Source: Streptomyces spinosus
Lineage (GTDB): Bacteria; Actinomycetota; Actinomycetes; Streptomycetales; Streptomycetaceae
DNA length: 64,000 nucleotides
Assembly: GCF_020400655.1 (NCBI RefSeq)
Contig: NZ_JAINRC010000013.1
Span: forward strand, 124,001-188,000
Direction of reading: 5' to 3'
Shown here: one piece after another, positions 27,284-35,294 of the stretch
Layout of the letters: the number at the start of each line of letters is the position of its first letter
How positions within the stretch are numbered: the first letter of the stretch is position 1
Made by a program: the position numbers and the translations under genes
Notes under the pieces: model-generated
Told to the model about the DNA's origin: nothing
Seen by the model: the letters and a program-made list of their open reading frames with translations, nothing else
Database searches by the model: none

Positions 27284-27955
27284 ATGAGACGGGCTACCCG
27301 AAACGGTGTGATCGCCGTCGCCGCCGCGTCCGGCGCGATGGCCGTGGCGCTGCCGGTGTCCACCGCCTTCGCGGCGGGCGGGTCCGACGCCCAGGGCTCG
27401 GCGGCCGGCTCGCCCGGGCTGGTCTCCGGCAACGGCATCCAGCTGCCGGTGCACGTGCCGGTGAACGTCTGCGGCAATACGGTGGACGTCGTGGGGCTGC
27501 TCGATCCGGCTGCGGGCAACGCGTGCGCGAACACCGGCGGTGCCAGGAGCGGCGGCACGGGGAAGGACGAGGCGCCGGCCGCGTCCGGTGGGGCCTTCGC
27601 CCACGGCGGCGCCGAGGACTCGCCCGGGGTGCTCTCGGGCAACGGCATCCAGCTCCCCGTCGACCTGCCGGTCAACGTCAGCGGGAACAGCGTCGACGTC
27701 GTCGGCGTCGGCAACCCGGCCCACGGCAACCAGTCGGTCAACGGCCCCGGCGAGCAGCCGACGCGGGCCCCGCGGACCCCGGCCCCGACGCACCGGGCGC
27801 CGAAGCCGCCGGCCCCCGTCCGGTCGCACCCGGCTGCCTCCACACTGGCCCACACGGGAGCCGACGTGACGACCCCGGCCGTCGCCGGCAGCGCCGCACT
27901 CCTGCTCACCGGTGCGATTCTGTACCGCCGCTTCCGCCCGGGCCGCTCCCACTGA
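27284..27955 (+). CDS. Long chaplin with two chaplin domains and a sortase signal
   Basis: Cell-wall-anchored surface protein of 223 residues, the ChpA-C type. Signal peptide 1-30. Chaplin domain 1 (about 41-85) has VSGNGIQLPVHVPVN and the usual Cys pair (C63, C81). Domain 2 (about 111-153) repeats the pattern, but Ser replaces the first Cys and no second Cys is present. A Pro/Thr/Arg-rich wall-spanning stretch precedes LAHTG (188-192), a class E sortase motif, then a hydrophobic helix and RRFRPGR. Chaplins self-assemble into amyloid-like fibres that make aerial hyphae hydrophobic. A BldN-like promoter lies upstream and a strong hairpin downstream. Confidence 0.93.
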   Translation: MRRATRNGVIAVAAASGAMAVALPVSTAFAAGGSDAQGSAAGSPGLVSGNGIQLPVHVPVNVCGNTVDVVGLLDPAAGNACANTGGARSGGTGKDEAPAASGGAFAHGGAEDSPGVLSGNGIQLPVDLPVNVSGNSVDVVGVGNPAHGNQSVNGPGEQPTRAPRTPAPTHRAPKPPAPVRSHPAASTLAHTGADVTTPAVAGSAALLLTGAILYRRFRPGRSH

Positions 27956-27968
27956 CCCACCCCCGCAC

Positions 27969-27998
27969 GGCCCCGCCGGACCCCGGTCCGGCGGGGCC
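27969..27998. terminator. Terminator hairpin after the chaplin gene
   Basis: 14-bp perfect GC stem (27969-27982 with 27985-27998) with only CC between the arms. Confidence 0.82.
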
Positions 27999-28477
27999 CG
28001 TACCGTCTCCCGCGCTCAGGCCGCACCGGGGCCGCGGGGACGCTGGATGCGGAACGTCCGCGGGGTGCGGTGAGCGCTGCGGCGGACACGGGGAGCGGGG
28101 CTCGGGCGGCCGAGCAGCGGGGAGGGCCGAAATCCACGGCTTCTCGGTCGGACAAGGCTGCGGTGCCGCCCCCCCCGGAGCGCAGCGCCACCACACGCCC
28201 GGAGCGCAGCGTGCCGGACGCCCACAGCCCGGTCGGCCGGCGGTATCGCGCCCCGATCCGGGCGATCCCCGCGGCCCGGGCCTCGGCCTCCTGTCGCGAG
28301 GGGGCCGGCCCCTCCGTACCCGGGCGTCTGCCGACTCCCCGTCCCGGGACGGAGTCCGCCGCTTCGGCCGATCTCCCCGTGGCGCGGCCTGCCCCGATCC
28401 GGAAGGATGCTGCGGGCGGCCGGCCCACGCCCGAGCCGTGTGGACAGCCCCACCCCGACGGAAGACGGAGCGCATCG
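27999..28477. other. About 480-bp stretch without a convincing gene
   Basis: Open frames exist on both strands, but none has a ribosome site and a recognisable protein. The upstream extension of the GNAT frame from 28070 is Arg/Ser/Pro-rich and looks non-coding. GGAG at about 28467 serves the GNAT gene. Confidence 0.45.
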
Positions 28478-29338
28478 ATGACCTCTGCGACCCCCCACGA
28501 CCTCGTCGTCACGCGGGCCACCCTCGACGACTGGCCGGTGATCAGCGGGTGGGCGGCCGCGGAGGGATGGAACCCCGGGCTGTCCGACGGGCCCGCGTTC
28601 TTCGCGCAGGACCCCGAGGGGTTCTTCCTCGGCCGGATCGACGGGGAGCCGGTGTCGGCCGTCTCCGTCGTCAACCACGGCCCCGACTACGCCTTCCTCG
28701 GCTGCTACCTGGTCCGCCCCGACCTGCGCGGCCGGGGGTACGGACTCACCACGTGGAAGACCGCGCTCGCCCACGCCGGGAACCGGACCGTCGGTCTCGA
28801 CGGGGTGGTCGCCCAGCAGGCCAACTACCGCCAGTCCGGCTTCCGTCCCGCCTACCGCACCATCCGCTTCACCGGCACCGCCCCCGGCACCGGCACCGGC
28901 ACGCCCTTGGGCGTCCGCCCGGCCGGGCCCGCCGACCTGGCCGCCCTCACCGCCTACGACAGCGCCTGTCACCCCGCGGACCGCCCCCGCTTCCTCGCCA
29001 CGTGGCTGCGCACGCCCGGCCACCGCGCCGTGGTCCGCGCGGAGGGCGGTCGCCCGACCGGCTACGGCGTGCTCCGCCCCGGCCACGACACCCTGCGCGT
29101 CGGCCCCCTCTTCGCGGACACCGCCGACGACGCCCGGGCCCTGTTCGCCGCCCTCACCGCCGAGGTGGCCGGCAGCGAGGTGGCGATCGACGTGCCCGAG
29201 CCGAACACGGCCGCCGTCGCCCTCGCCGAAGAGGCGGGCCTGCGCCCCTCGTTCGAGACCGCCCGCATGTACACGGGACCGGTGCGCGCGTACGCCCGGG
29301 AGCGGGTGTTCGGCGTCACCACGCTCGAACTCGGCTGA
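28478..29338 (+). CDS. GNAT acetyltransferase with C-terminal Acetyltransf_18-like domain
   Basis: Protein of 286 residues. The first half is a GNAT fold with the acetyl-CoA loop LVRPDLRGRGYGLTTWK (about 83-99) and QQANYRQSGFRPAYR. The second half (about 150-280) contains GYGVLRPGHDTLRVGPLFADTADDA and matches the YitH/Acetyltransf_18 arrangement. The acceptor is unknown. ATG 28478 follows GGAG. Confidence 0.82.
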   Translation: MTSATPHDLVVTRATLDDWPVISGWAAAEGWNPGLSDGPAFFAQDPEGFFLGRIDGEPVSAVSVVNHGPDYAFLGCYLVRPDLRGRGYGLTTWKTALAHAGNRTVGLDGVVAQQANYRQSGFRPAYRTIRFTGTAPGTGTGTPLGVRPAGPADLAALTAYDSACHPADRPRFLATWLRTPGHRAVVRAEGGRPTGYGVLRPGHDTLRVGPLFADTADDARALFAALTAEVAGSEVAIDVPEPNTAAVALAEEAGLRPSFETARMYTGPVRAYARERVFGVTTLELG

Positions 29339-29341
29339 CCG

Positions 29342-29833
29342 TCAGGCGCGTCCGGAGTTCCCGGCGTGGAAGCGGCGGTGCAACCCCCGTACCTCGTCCA
29401 GCAGTTCCGGTACCGGCCCCTCCACGGTCACCTCGGGCGCGATGTCCCGCACGGGCAGTGTGCGCACCGGCGCCGCGGGCACGCCCAACTCGGCCAGCAG
29501 ACCGGAGAGCTGGACGGAGGAGACGATGTACACGATCCGGCCGAGTCCCACCCAGGCGTGCGCCGCCGCGCACATCGGGCAGTGCTCGCCGGAGGTGTAG
29601 ACGGTCGCCGCCGCCCGCTCCCCGGGCGTCAGGTGCGCGGCCGACCAGCGGGCCAGCTCGAACTCGGGATGCCGGGTGCGGTCCCCGCCCGCCACCCGGT
29701 TGCGGTCCTCCGCCAGCACGGTCCCGTCCCCGGCCACGAGCACCGAACCGAAGGGCTCGTCACCGGCGTCCAGCGCCTCCTCGGCCAGCTCCACACAGCG
29801 GCGCAGGTACCGCAGCTCACTGTCCCGTACCAT
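29342..29833 (-). CDS. Nucleoside/cytidine-deaminase-family protein
   Basis: Zinc deaminase-fold protein of 163 residues. Zinc ligands are seen in HPEFE (His ligand and catalytic Glu) and SGEHCPMCAAAH (two Cys). The motif HPE replaces the more common HAE, as in some guanine or nucleoside deaminases. It probably deaminates a free base or nucleoside. GAGGAGG precedes ATG 29833. Its start overlaps the end of the MFS gene by 17 bp, so the two are probably translationally coupled. Confidence 0.82.
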   Translation of the reverse strand: MVRDSELRYLRRCVELAEEALDAGDEPFGSVLVAGDGTVLAEDRNRVAGGDRTRHPEFELARWSAAHLTPGERAAATVYTSGEHCPMCAAAHAWVGLGRIVYIVSSVQLSGLLAELGVPAAPVRTLPVRDIAPEVTVEGPVPELLDEVRGLHRRFHAGNSGRA

Positions 29834-31094
29834 CGGCCCACCTCCTCACGGCATGATCTCCGGCGGGACACGTTACGGCCACCCCGCCCGCCCCGTTCGC
29901 CTCGGCGGCAACGCCCGGCCGCCGCGCCGGGAAGGCGTACCGGCGCCCGGCCGCGACCGTCGCGAGCGCCAGCAGCACCGGCGGCAGGGCGGTCCACGGC
30001 AGGGCCCCGGCGCCCGCGGCGTCCAGCGCCAGACCGCCGGTGAGCGACCCGGCGGCGATGCCCGCGTTGTACACCGTGGTCTGCAACGAGGTCGCCACGT
30101 CGGCGTCGGCCGGCCCCGACACGTCGACGAGCGCCGTCTGGATCAGCGTGGGCGCCCCGCCGAAGGCCACACCCCACAGCGCCACCGCGCCGGCCCCCGG
30201 CCAGGGCGGCCGGGCACCCAGGCCCAGTAGCAGCAGCGAGGCCGCGACCAGGGCGAGCGCCGTGAGCAGGGTGGGGCGCGGTTTCCGGTCGACCAGCAGG
30301 CCGGTGAGCCAGACGCCGGCCACCGTGGCGGAGCCGAACACCGCGAGCAGCACGTCCGCACGGCCGTACCCCGCGTGTGCGGCGAACGCGGCGATGTACG
30401 TGTACATCGCCTGGTGCCCCAGCAGCAGGAACAGCGTGACGGACAGCACCGGGCGGATCCCGGGGCGTACGGCGACCCGGACCAGCGGCAGGCGGGCGTG
30501 CGGGGGTTCGCCCGGAAAGCCGGGCACCCGCAGCCGTACCCAGCCCACGAGCACTACGGCGAGCACGGCGAGCGTGCCGAACGCGGCCCGCCAGCCCACC
30601 GCCCCGGCCAGCGCGGTACCGGCGGGCACGCCCAGCGCCAGGGCCAGCGTGATCCCGGCGAGCACCACCGCGATGGCCCGGCCGCGCCGTTCGGCCGGCA
30701 CCATCCGGGCCGCGTACCCGGCGAGCATCGCCCACAGCGTGCCGCCCGTCGCCCCGGCCAGCAGCCGGGCCGCGACGGTGAGCGGGTACGACGACGAGAC
30801 CGCGACCAGCGCGTCGGCCGCGGCGAACCCCAGCAGCGTGCCGCACAGCACCGGCCGCCGGGGGAGCCCGCGCAGGGCCGCGGTCAGCGGGATCGCCGCC
30901 ACGAACGAGGCCGCGGCGTAGGCGGTGACGAGGAAACCGATCCGGGACTCGGGCACCCCCAGCGGGGGCGCCATCGCGGGCAGCAGGCCCGCCGGGAGGA
31001 GTTCGGTCAGTACGGCGGTGAACGCGGCGCAGGACAGGGCGAGCAGCCCCGACCAGGGCAGGCCGCCGCCCTTGACCTGGGGAGACAGGGTCAT
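29817..31094 (-). CDS. MFS transporter (drug/arabinose-efflux type)
   Basis: Integral membrane protein of 425 residues with about 12 hydrophobic helices. After helix 2 it has LRGLPRRPVLCG, the family loop A region, and the antiporter-like segment GITLALALGVPAGTALAGAVGWRAAF in helix 5. This matches DHA1-type efflux permeases. Substrate unknown. It is divergent from a MerR regulator whose operator-like repeat lies between the two genes, so a drug-responsive efflux pair is likely. The overlapping deaminase gene follows. Confidence 0.88.
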   Translation of the reverse strand: MTLSPQVKGGGLPWSGLLALSCAAFTAVLTELLPAGLLPAMAPPLGVPESRIGFLVTAYAAASFVAAIPLTAALRGLPRRPVLCGTLLGFAAADALVAVSSSYPLTVAARLLAGATGGTLWAMLAGYAARMVPAERRGRAIAVVLAGITLALALGVPAGTALAGAVGWRAAFGTLAVLAVVLVGWVRLRVPGFPGEPPHARLPLVRVAVRPGIRPVLSVTLFLLLGHQAMYTYIAAFAAHAGYGRADVLLAVFGSATVAGVWLTGLLVDRKPRPTLLTALALVAASLLLLGLGARPPWPGAGAVALWGVAFGGAPTLIQTALVDVSGPADADVATSLQTTVYNAGIAAGSLTGGLALDAAGAGALPWTALPPVLLALATVAAGRRYAFPARRPGVAAEANGAGGVAVTCPAGDHAVRRWADGTGQ

Positions 31095-31110
31095 GCGACC
31101 ATGGTCGAAG

Positions 31111-31129
31111 CCTCACATCAGTGTGAAGG
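31111..31129 (-). promoter_or_regulatory. MerR-type operator inside the MFS promoter
   Basis: CCTCACA (31111-31117) and TGTGAAGG (31122-31129) form an imperfect inverted repeat. A leftward TTGACC -35 hexamer (31133-31128) overlaps its edge, which is the usual arrangement of MerR-activated promoters with long spacers. Any matching -10 would lie near 31104-31109, very close to the MFS start. Confidence 0.55.
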
Positions 31130-31154
31130 TCAAGCGAGGGTCCGGGAGGCCGGC

Positions 31155-31526
31155 ATGCGGATCGGTGAGCTGTCCCGCCGTACGGGCGTGCCCACCCGGT
31201 TGCTGCGGTACTACGAGGAGCAGCACCTGCTCCATCCGGAACGCGCCGGCAACGGCTACCGCAGCTATCCGGAGTCCGCGGTCGCGCGCGTCGGACAGAT
31301 CCGCGGCCTGCTGGACTCCGGCCTGACCACCGAGATGATCCGCGCGATCCTGCCGTACCTGTGCGGTCCGGGCCATCTCGTGCCGGCTCCCGAGGACGTG
31401 CCGGCGCAGACGGCCGCCCTGCTCCAGGGGCACATCGACCGCATCCAGTCCCGCATCGACTGCCTGGCCCGCAACCGCGACCGCCTCACCGCGTACCTGG
31501 CGGCGGTACGGCCGGGCGGCCGCTGA
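31155..31526 (+). CDS. MerR-family transcriptional regulator
   Basis: Protein of 123 residues from ATG 31155 (GGGAGG upstream). N-terminal winged helix MRIGELSRRTGVPTRLLRYYEEQHLLHPERAGNGYRSY is a textbook MerR DNA-binding domain, split here only by quotation; a coiled coil follows (LLQGHIDRIQSRIDCLARNR). It probably senses an efflux substrate and activates the divergent MFS gene by untwisting its promoter. Confidence 0.9.
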   Translation: MRIGELSRRTGVPTRLLRYYEEQHLLHPERAGNGYRSYPESAVARVGQIRGLLDSGLTTEMIRAILPYLCGPGHLVPAPEDVPAQTAALLQGHIDRIQSRIDCLARNRDRLTAYLAAVRPGGR

Positions 31527-31599
31527 CGTCCCGTCAGCCGCCGCGGGGCCGCCCGGTAAATCCTTTGTCTGCGCCCGGCCACCGTGCTGGAGTGAGGCC

Positions 31600-32376
31600 A
31601 TGGATCACGCCTCAGTGCTCACTGTGTACGACCGGGACCTGCGCGAGGGTGCCCGGCCCGACGGACCCGGGGCCCGCATCGAGCGGGCCGGCGGGGTGGT
31701 GCGCCAGGTCGCGGACGCGCACGGCTGGAACGGCGTGCTCTGGGCCGGCCTGGACGCGGCGGACGCGGACCGGGCCGTCCGCGACCAGATCGCCTACTTC
31801 GGCGGTCTGGGACTGGACTTCGAGTGGAAGCTCTACGCCCACGACGAGCCGGCCGATCTCGGCGACCGGCTGCTCGCCGCCGGATTCCGGGCCGAGCCCA
31901 CGGAGACGCTGATGGTGGCCGAGGTGACCGAGCTGCCGCTGGACACCGCACCACCGGCCGGCGTCCGTTTCGTCGAGGCCCGCGATCCGGCCGGCGTCGA
32001 CCTCGTCGTGGACGTGCACGAGAGGGTCTTCGGAACCGACGGCGGCGGGCTGCGGCACCGGTTGCTCACCCGCCTGGCCTCCGACCCCGGCACGGTCGTC
32101 GCCGTGGCGGCCCTCGCCGGCGACGAGCCGGTCGCCGCGGCCCGCATGGAGCTGGTGCCGGGCACCCGGTTCGCCGGACTGTGGGGCGGCGGCACGGTGG
32201 CGGCCTGGCGGGGCAAGGGCATCTACCGCGCCCTGATCGCCCACCGCGTCCGCGTCGCCGCCGCCCAGGGCTACCGCTACGTCCACGTCGACGCCTCGTC
32301 CATGAGCCGCCCGATCCTGGACCGACTCGGCTTCCACGCGCTGACCACGACGACGCCCTACCTCTACGCGAACTGA
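31600..32376 (+). CDS. GNAT-family N-acetyltransferase
   Basis: Protein of 258 residues. The conserved C-terminal GNAT segment has GLWGGGTVAAWRGKGIYRAL with the acetyl-CoA Q/RxxGxG-like loop, then YVHVDASSMSRPILDRLGFH. The N-terminal 110 residues form a partly degenerate first domain. GAGTGAGG lies just before ATG 31600. The substrate is unknown. It is the last intact chromosomal gene before the element junction and converges on the GlsB-like gene. Confidence 0.83.
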   Translation: MDHASVLTVYDRDLREGARPDGPGARIERAGGVVRQVADAHGWNGVLWAGLDAADADRAVRDQIAYFGGLGLDFEWKLYAHDEPADLGDRLLAAGFRAEPTETLMVAEVTELPLDTAPPAGVRFVEARDPAGVDLVVDVHERVFGTDGGGLRHRLLTRLASDPGTVVAVAALAGDEPVAAARMELVPGTRFAGLWGGGTVAAWRGKGIYRALIAHRVRVAAAQGYRYVHVDASSMSRPILDRLGFHALTTTTPYLYAN

Positions 32377-32377
32377 C

Positions 32378-32638
32378 TCAGCGCCGGGCCCGGCTCCGGT
32401 CCAGCGCGGCCACTCCGACGGCCGCCAGGGCTATCTGGATGAACCACTCGATCCAGTCGGGCCCCTTCGTGTCGGCGACCCCGAGCCCGGCGGCGATCGC
32501 CGAGCCCAGCAGCGCGGCCACGATGCCGACGACGATGGTCCACAGGACCCCGATGTGCTGCCGCCCGGGGACGACCAGCCGCCCCAGCACTCCGATGACG
32601 AGGCCGATGACGATGGCGCTGATGATGCCCGAGATCTC
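32378..32638 (-). CDS. GlsB/YeaQ/YmgE-family membrane protein, native start lost at the element junction
   Basis: Small hydrophobic protein with three membrane segments. The frame reads EISGIISAIVIGLVIGV, GRLVVPGRQHIGV, then GIVAALLGSAIAAG and a C-terminal FIQIALAAVGVAAL, typical of transglycosylase-associated stress-response proteins. The first family residues start at 32638 (GAG), but there is no ATG, GTG or TTG in frame between there and an upstream stop. The first available start is GTG 32590, which would drop the first helix. The integrase stop codon is only 3 bp beyond, so the 5' end was displaced by the insertion. Confidence 0.75.
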   Translation of the reverse strand, partial: EISGIISAIVIGLVIGVLGRLVVPGRQHIGVLWTIVVGIVAALLGSAIAAGLGVADTKGPDWIEWFIQIALAAVGVAALDRSRARR

Positions 32639-32660
32639 ACCTACTCCAGCACCGGCAGGC
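32625..32660. other. Left attachment junction (int-proximal att site), boundaries approximate
   Basis: Chromosomal GlsB coding sequence (to 32638) meets the integrase stop (32641-32643) with almost no space. The core repeat cannot be defined because the other junction is beyond the window; it should contain part of this sequence plus the missing GlsB start. Confidence 0.6.
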
Positions 32661-34008
32661 CGCTGAACAGGGACGGAGCCACCCCAAGAAGATCATCTGG
32701 GAGAGCCATGGGAAACGGAGGCGTCCAAAGCCCAGCCCCCACAACCTCCTTCTCCCACACCGTCTGAAGGTACTCCACGATCCGCTCCTCCATCGGCACG
32801 GTCACCTCGCTGTAGACGCCCTCCACGCCAGGCAGCTCGTGCCCCATGCGGGCCTCCACCGCAACCCTGGGGATGTCACCGGCCTCGTCCAGCTTCGCCT
32901 TGTGCCAGTGCCGCAGACGGTAGATGGGCTCGCCGGCCATCTCGGGGACGGCCGGGATCGCAGGCCGGGCCGGCCGCGACTTCTGCGGCCCCGCTGCGCG
33001 TGCCTCAGCGCCATCGCGCATGGGATACCAGTACGTGCCGTCGAAGTCCGTTTCCAGGAGCGGCTTTCCAGCGATGGACAGAAACACCCACGGATCGCGG
33101 TGAGAGGCAAGAAGCGCCGCATGCATGGCATGCAAGAACGGCGGGATCACCAGTGTTCTCCAGCTGCCGTATTTCGGTGTCGCCAGGAACGGCTGCCGGC
33201 TCACCTTGTACGCCTGGTACTGCACCCGCAGCGCCGTCATGTGCTGGTACCGGTCGACCGCCTCCTCGCGCAATTCACGATCGGGTTCCGACTCGGGCCA
33301 GTGCACGGAGGAATAGCCGCGCTGAAGTCCGTACATCTCGCCGGGGGGACGCATGCCGGTGAACGCGATGGTCCAGATGTATGCCCAGCCCGGGAGTCCC
33401 CACACCGTGTACGCGTTGCACGCCAACTGGTGCACGGCTGTCGTGGGAAGCTGCCGCTTCACTCGCCGGGTCTGCTTCTTCTCGTACCTGCCGCGACGCC
33501 GCTGCTCGATGATCGGCGACTCGTCGCGCAACTTGTACTTAACGACGGCGTCGTCCATCAGCATCTTGAAGACGCCGAGCACGTTCTTGGCGTAGTTGTG
33601 GGAGTACTTACCGCGGACGTACCTCTCGAAGGCCGCGTACTCGACCGGCGTGATCTCGTCCACTTTCCACTGAAGCCAATACGGCCTGATCACGGAGTCC
33701 AGCCGGGACTTGTACGTCTTGTTGGAACGCACGCGTAGCGAAGTCTCAGCGAACCACAAGTCGCAGTACTCGCCCATTCCGAGGCGCTCGGCTGCCTTAC
33801 GACGGTTCCGCTTGTTCCGCACATCGGATTCCCGGTCCAACCCGAAGTTGTACGCCTCGTCCTCATCGGCGAACGGGACACCTGGCTCGGGGCCACTCGC
33901 CGACTCGTAGCGCTTCTTCTTCGTCGGCTTGCCGGCGTCATCCAGGTGGTATTCGCCTGACCACCACTTGACGCGGATGTTGTTGCCGCGCACTTCGACG
34001 TATGGCAT
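32641..34008 (-). CDS. int: Tyrosine-type site-specific integrase
   Basis: Phage integrase of 455 residues. The N-terminal part has an arm-binding-like start (YVEVRGNNIRVKWWSGEY) and a SAM-like core-binding domain (about 85-190). The catalytic domain shows the box I Arg in FTGMRPPGEMYGL, a box II region YRLRHWHKAKLDEAGD (Tyr where most have His of HxxR), GH in RMGHELPGVEGVYSEV and the nucleophile Tyr in VYSEV. It catalyses recombination between attP and attB. ATG 34008 is preferred because the conserved start follows; upstream extension lacks a ribosome site. It lies at the left edge of the element and reads outward into the att site. Confidence 0.9.
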   Translation of the reverse strand: MPYVEVRGNNIRVKWWSGEYHLDDAGKPTKKKRYESASGPEPGVPFADEDEAYNFGLDRESDVRNKRNRRKAAERLGMGEYCDLWFAETSLRVRSNKTYKSRLDSVIRPYWLQWKVDEITPVEYAAFERYVRGKYSHNYAKNVLGVFKMLMDDAVVKYKLRDESPIIEQRRRGRYEKKQTRRVKRQLPTTAVHQLACNAYTVWGLPGWAYIWTIAFTGMRPPGEMYGLQRGYSSVHWPESEPDRELREEAVDRYQHMTALRVQYQAYKVSRQPFLATPKYGSWRTLVIPPFLHAMHAALLASHRDPWVFLSIAGKPLLETDFDGTYWYPMRDGAEARAAGPQKSRPARPAIPAVPEMAGEPIYRLRHWHKAKLDEAGDIPRVAVEARMGHELPGVEGVYSEVTVPMEERIVEYLQTVWEKEVVGAGLWTPPFPMALPDDLLGVAPSLFSGLPVLE

Positions 34009-34085
34009 CGGACACCCCGTGCTGCTCGGTGAGTTGGGTGGCGTGGCGGGCACCCCTGCCGCCCACGCCCCCGCTGGACTGCTGC

Positions 34086-34283
34086 CTACGATGCCTGTCC
34101 TATCGGACAGCCGCCGCAGGTTTTGCAGTCCCGGCCCTGAGCCTTCATGTACCGCCTCACGCGCCCCTGAATAGCGCGGTCGCTGACGGTCCTGGAGGAC
34201 AGGACACACACCTTCTCGCCTGCTACCTGGGTCGTGTAGCCGAAGCTGTTCGGCCCAAGATCGAGATAGATGACATTACTCAC
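34086..34283 (-). CDS. Small Cys-rich protein upstream of the integrase
   Basis: 65 residues from GTG 34283 with GGGGG upstream. A beta-rich N-terminal part (VIYLDLGPNSFGYTT) is followed by a basic helix and a C-terminal CKTCGGCP cluster that could bind zinc. Its place just before int suggests a role in integration or excision control, but no excisionase similarity is recognised. Confidence 0.5.
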   Translation of the reverse strand: MSNVIYLDLGPNSFGYTTQVAGEKVCVLSSRTVSDRAIQGRVRRYMKAQGRDCKTCGGCPIGQAS

Positions 34284-34435
34284 CTGGCCCCCTTTGTCGC
34301 CTGGGACCTCCCCGGGTGGAGACCTCAGCGTTGCATGCCGAACGGGTGAGCGGGAGGGGGTTGTTGAGGTTTCATCAGCATCCGGAGGTTACGATTCGGT
34401 TACGGCGAAAAGGTTGTACGGCCGATCACTCCAGA

Positions 34436-34852
34436 TCAGGAGCTGTCCGTCACAATCCCAGCCCTTCGCAACTTCTCCACAAGCTCGTTCACAAAAGTGT
34501 CAAGCTCACCGACCTGGGCAGTCGGGAGGGTTGCCTTCGCCGTATCCCAAGCCATCTGGCGCGCCTGCTCCTCGCTGAGCACTGCCGAAGGCAGCGTTGA
34601 CGACGTTGTCGCCTCGCCGGCGAACACGGGCTCTCCGCCGTCGGCGATGACAAGGCAGCTACCGCTGGCCCAGCCGAGCGCGCGGTCGATCTTCGTGTAG
34701 GTGGACTCGCGGACGGTCTCGCCCTCTTCGACACGCTTCCACGTGTTGCGTGTGACGCCTGCTGCGGCAGCTGCTGCGTCACGTGACGAGTACTGCTCCA
34801 GCCGGTGCGCCTTCACGTGTCGCGCGAGGCGGTCGAGATCACGAGTAGCCAT
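34436..34852 (-). CDS. Helix-turn-helix repressor-like protein
   Basis: 138 residues from ATG 34852. The N-terminal 60 residues (SRDAAAAAAGVTRNTWKRVEEGETVRE) form an XRE/Cro-like helix-turn-helix; the rest is acidic, with a helical C-terminal dimerisation-like segment (VGELDTFVNELVEKLRRAG). It is transcribed away from a Cro-like gene across a 175-bp region full of phased repeats, the layout of a temperate-phage immunity repressor. No autocleavage or peptidase motif is seen. Confidence 0.75.
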   Translation of the reverse strand: MATRDLDRLARHVKAHRLEQYSSRDAAAAAAGVTRNTWKRVEEGETVRESTYTKIDRALGWASGSCLVIADGGEPVFAGEATTSSTLPSAVLSEEQARQMAWDTAKATLPTAQVGELDTFVNELVEKLRRAGIVTDSS

Positions 34853-34866
34853 GTCGACATGCTCTC

Positions 34867-34896
34867 AGTTCCAGCCAGTTCCAGCTAGTTCCAACC
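34867..34896. promoter_or_regulatory. Three 10-bp direct repeats, candidate repressor operator
   Basis: AGTTCCAGCC, AGTTCCAGCT and AGTTCCAACC occur head to tail at 34867, 34877 and 34887, one per helical turn, starting 15 bp upstream of the repressor start. They are less GC-rich than the surroundings. Likely cooperative binding sites for the repressor or Cro-like protein. Confidence 0.6.
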
Positions 34897-34957
34897 AGGT
34901 ATACGGCTGGTTTCGGTGCGTGACGGGTCACCTCCAACCAGCAAAGCTCTGGCCATC

Positions 34958-35020
34958 AGGGTCAACAGAGGTCAGAAAAGCCCACCAAGGGGTAGACAGC
35001 CAGGGTCAACTAGGGTTAAC
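34958..35020. promoter_or_regulatory. AGGGTCAAC repeats before the Cro-like gene
   Basis: AGGGTCAAC at 34958-34966 and 35002-35010, and AGGGTTAAC at 35012-35020. The last two are again spaced 10 bp and end 7 bp before the start codon at 35028, so a bound protein would block its promoter or translation start. Confidence 0.5.
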
Positions 35021-35027
35021 TCAAGGC

Positions 35028-35291
35028 ATGCACCAACCGCTGACCTACGAGGTCAACGGGGACGCGATCCGCGAGGAGCGCATGCAAGCGGGGCTCACAC
35101 AGACCGAGCTGGCCAGACGGGCGGGAATCAGCCCCCGCTACGTCAGCTACCTCGAAACCGGCACCCGCAGACACATGGGCCCCAAGACGTACCGGCGCCT
35201 CCGCGAAGTCCTCAACGCGACCGATGCACGCCTCCGGCTCACGCCTCCTCGCCCCACCGAGGACCCACCCCAACCCCCAGAAAGGGAATGA
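35028..35291 (+). CDS. XRE-family Cro-like regulator
   Basis: 87 residues from ATG 35028. Classic helix-turn-helix GDAIREERMQAGLTQTELA, then RRAGISPRYVSYLETGTRRH, then a short proline-rich tail. It is the first rightward gene opposite the repressor, hence probably the early-gene switch (Cro analogue). Confidence 0.85.
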   Translation: MHQPLTYEVNGDAIREERMQAGLTQTELARRAGISPRYVSYLETGTRRHMGPKTYRRLREVLNATDARLRLTPPRPTEDPPQPPERE

Positions 35292-35294
35292 CCC

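Noticed and set aside
32431..32640. GTG-started ORF at the junction
   Set aside because: It is out of frame with the GlsB protein, Ser/Pro-rich, and a shadow of it.
32600..32700. tRNA gene as integration target
   Set aside because: No cloverleaf or T-loop sequence at the junction; the target is a protein gene.
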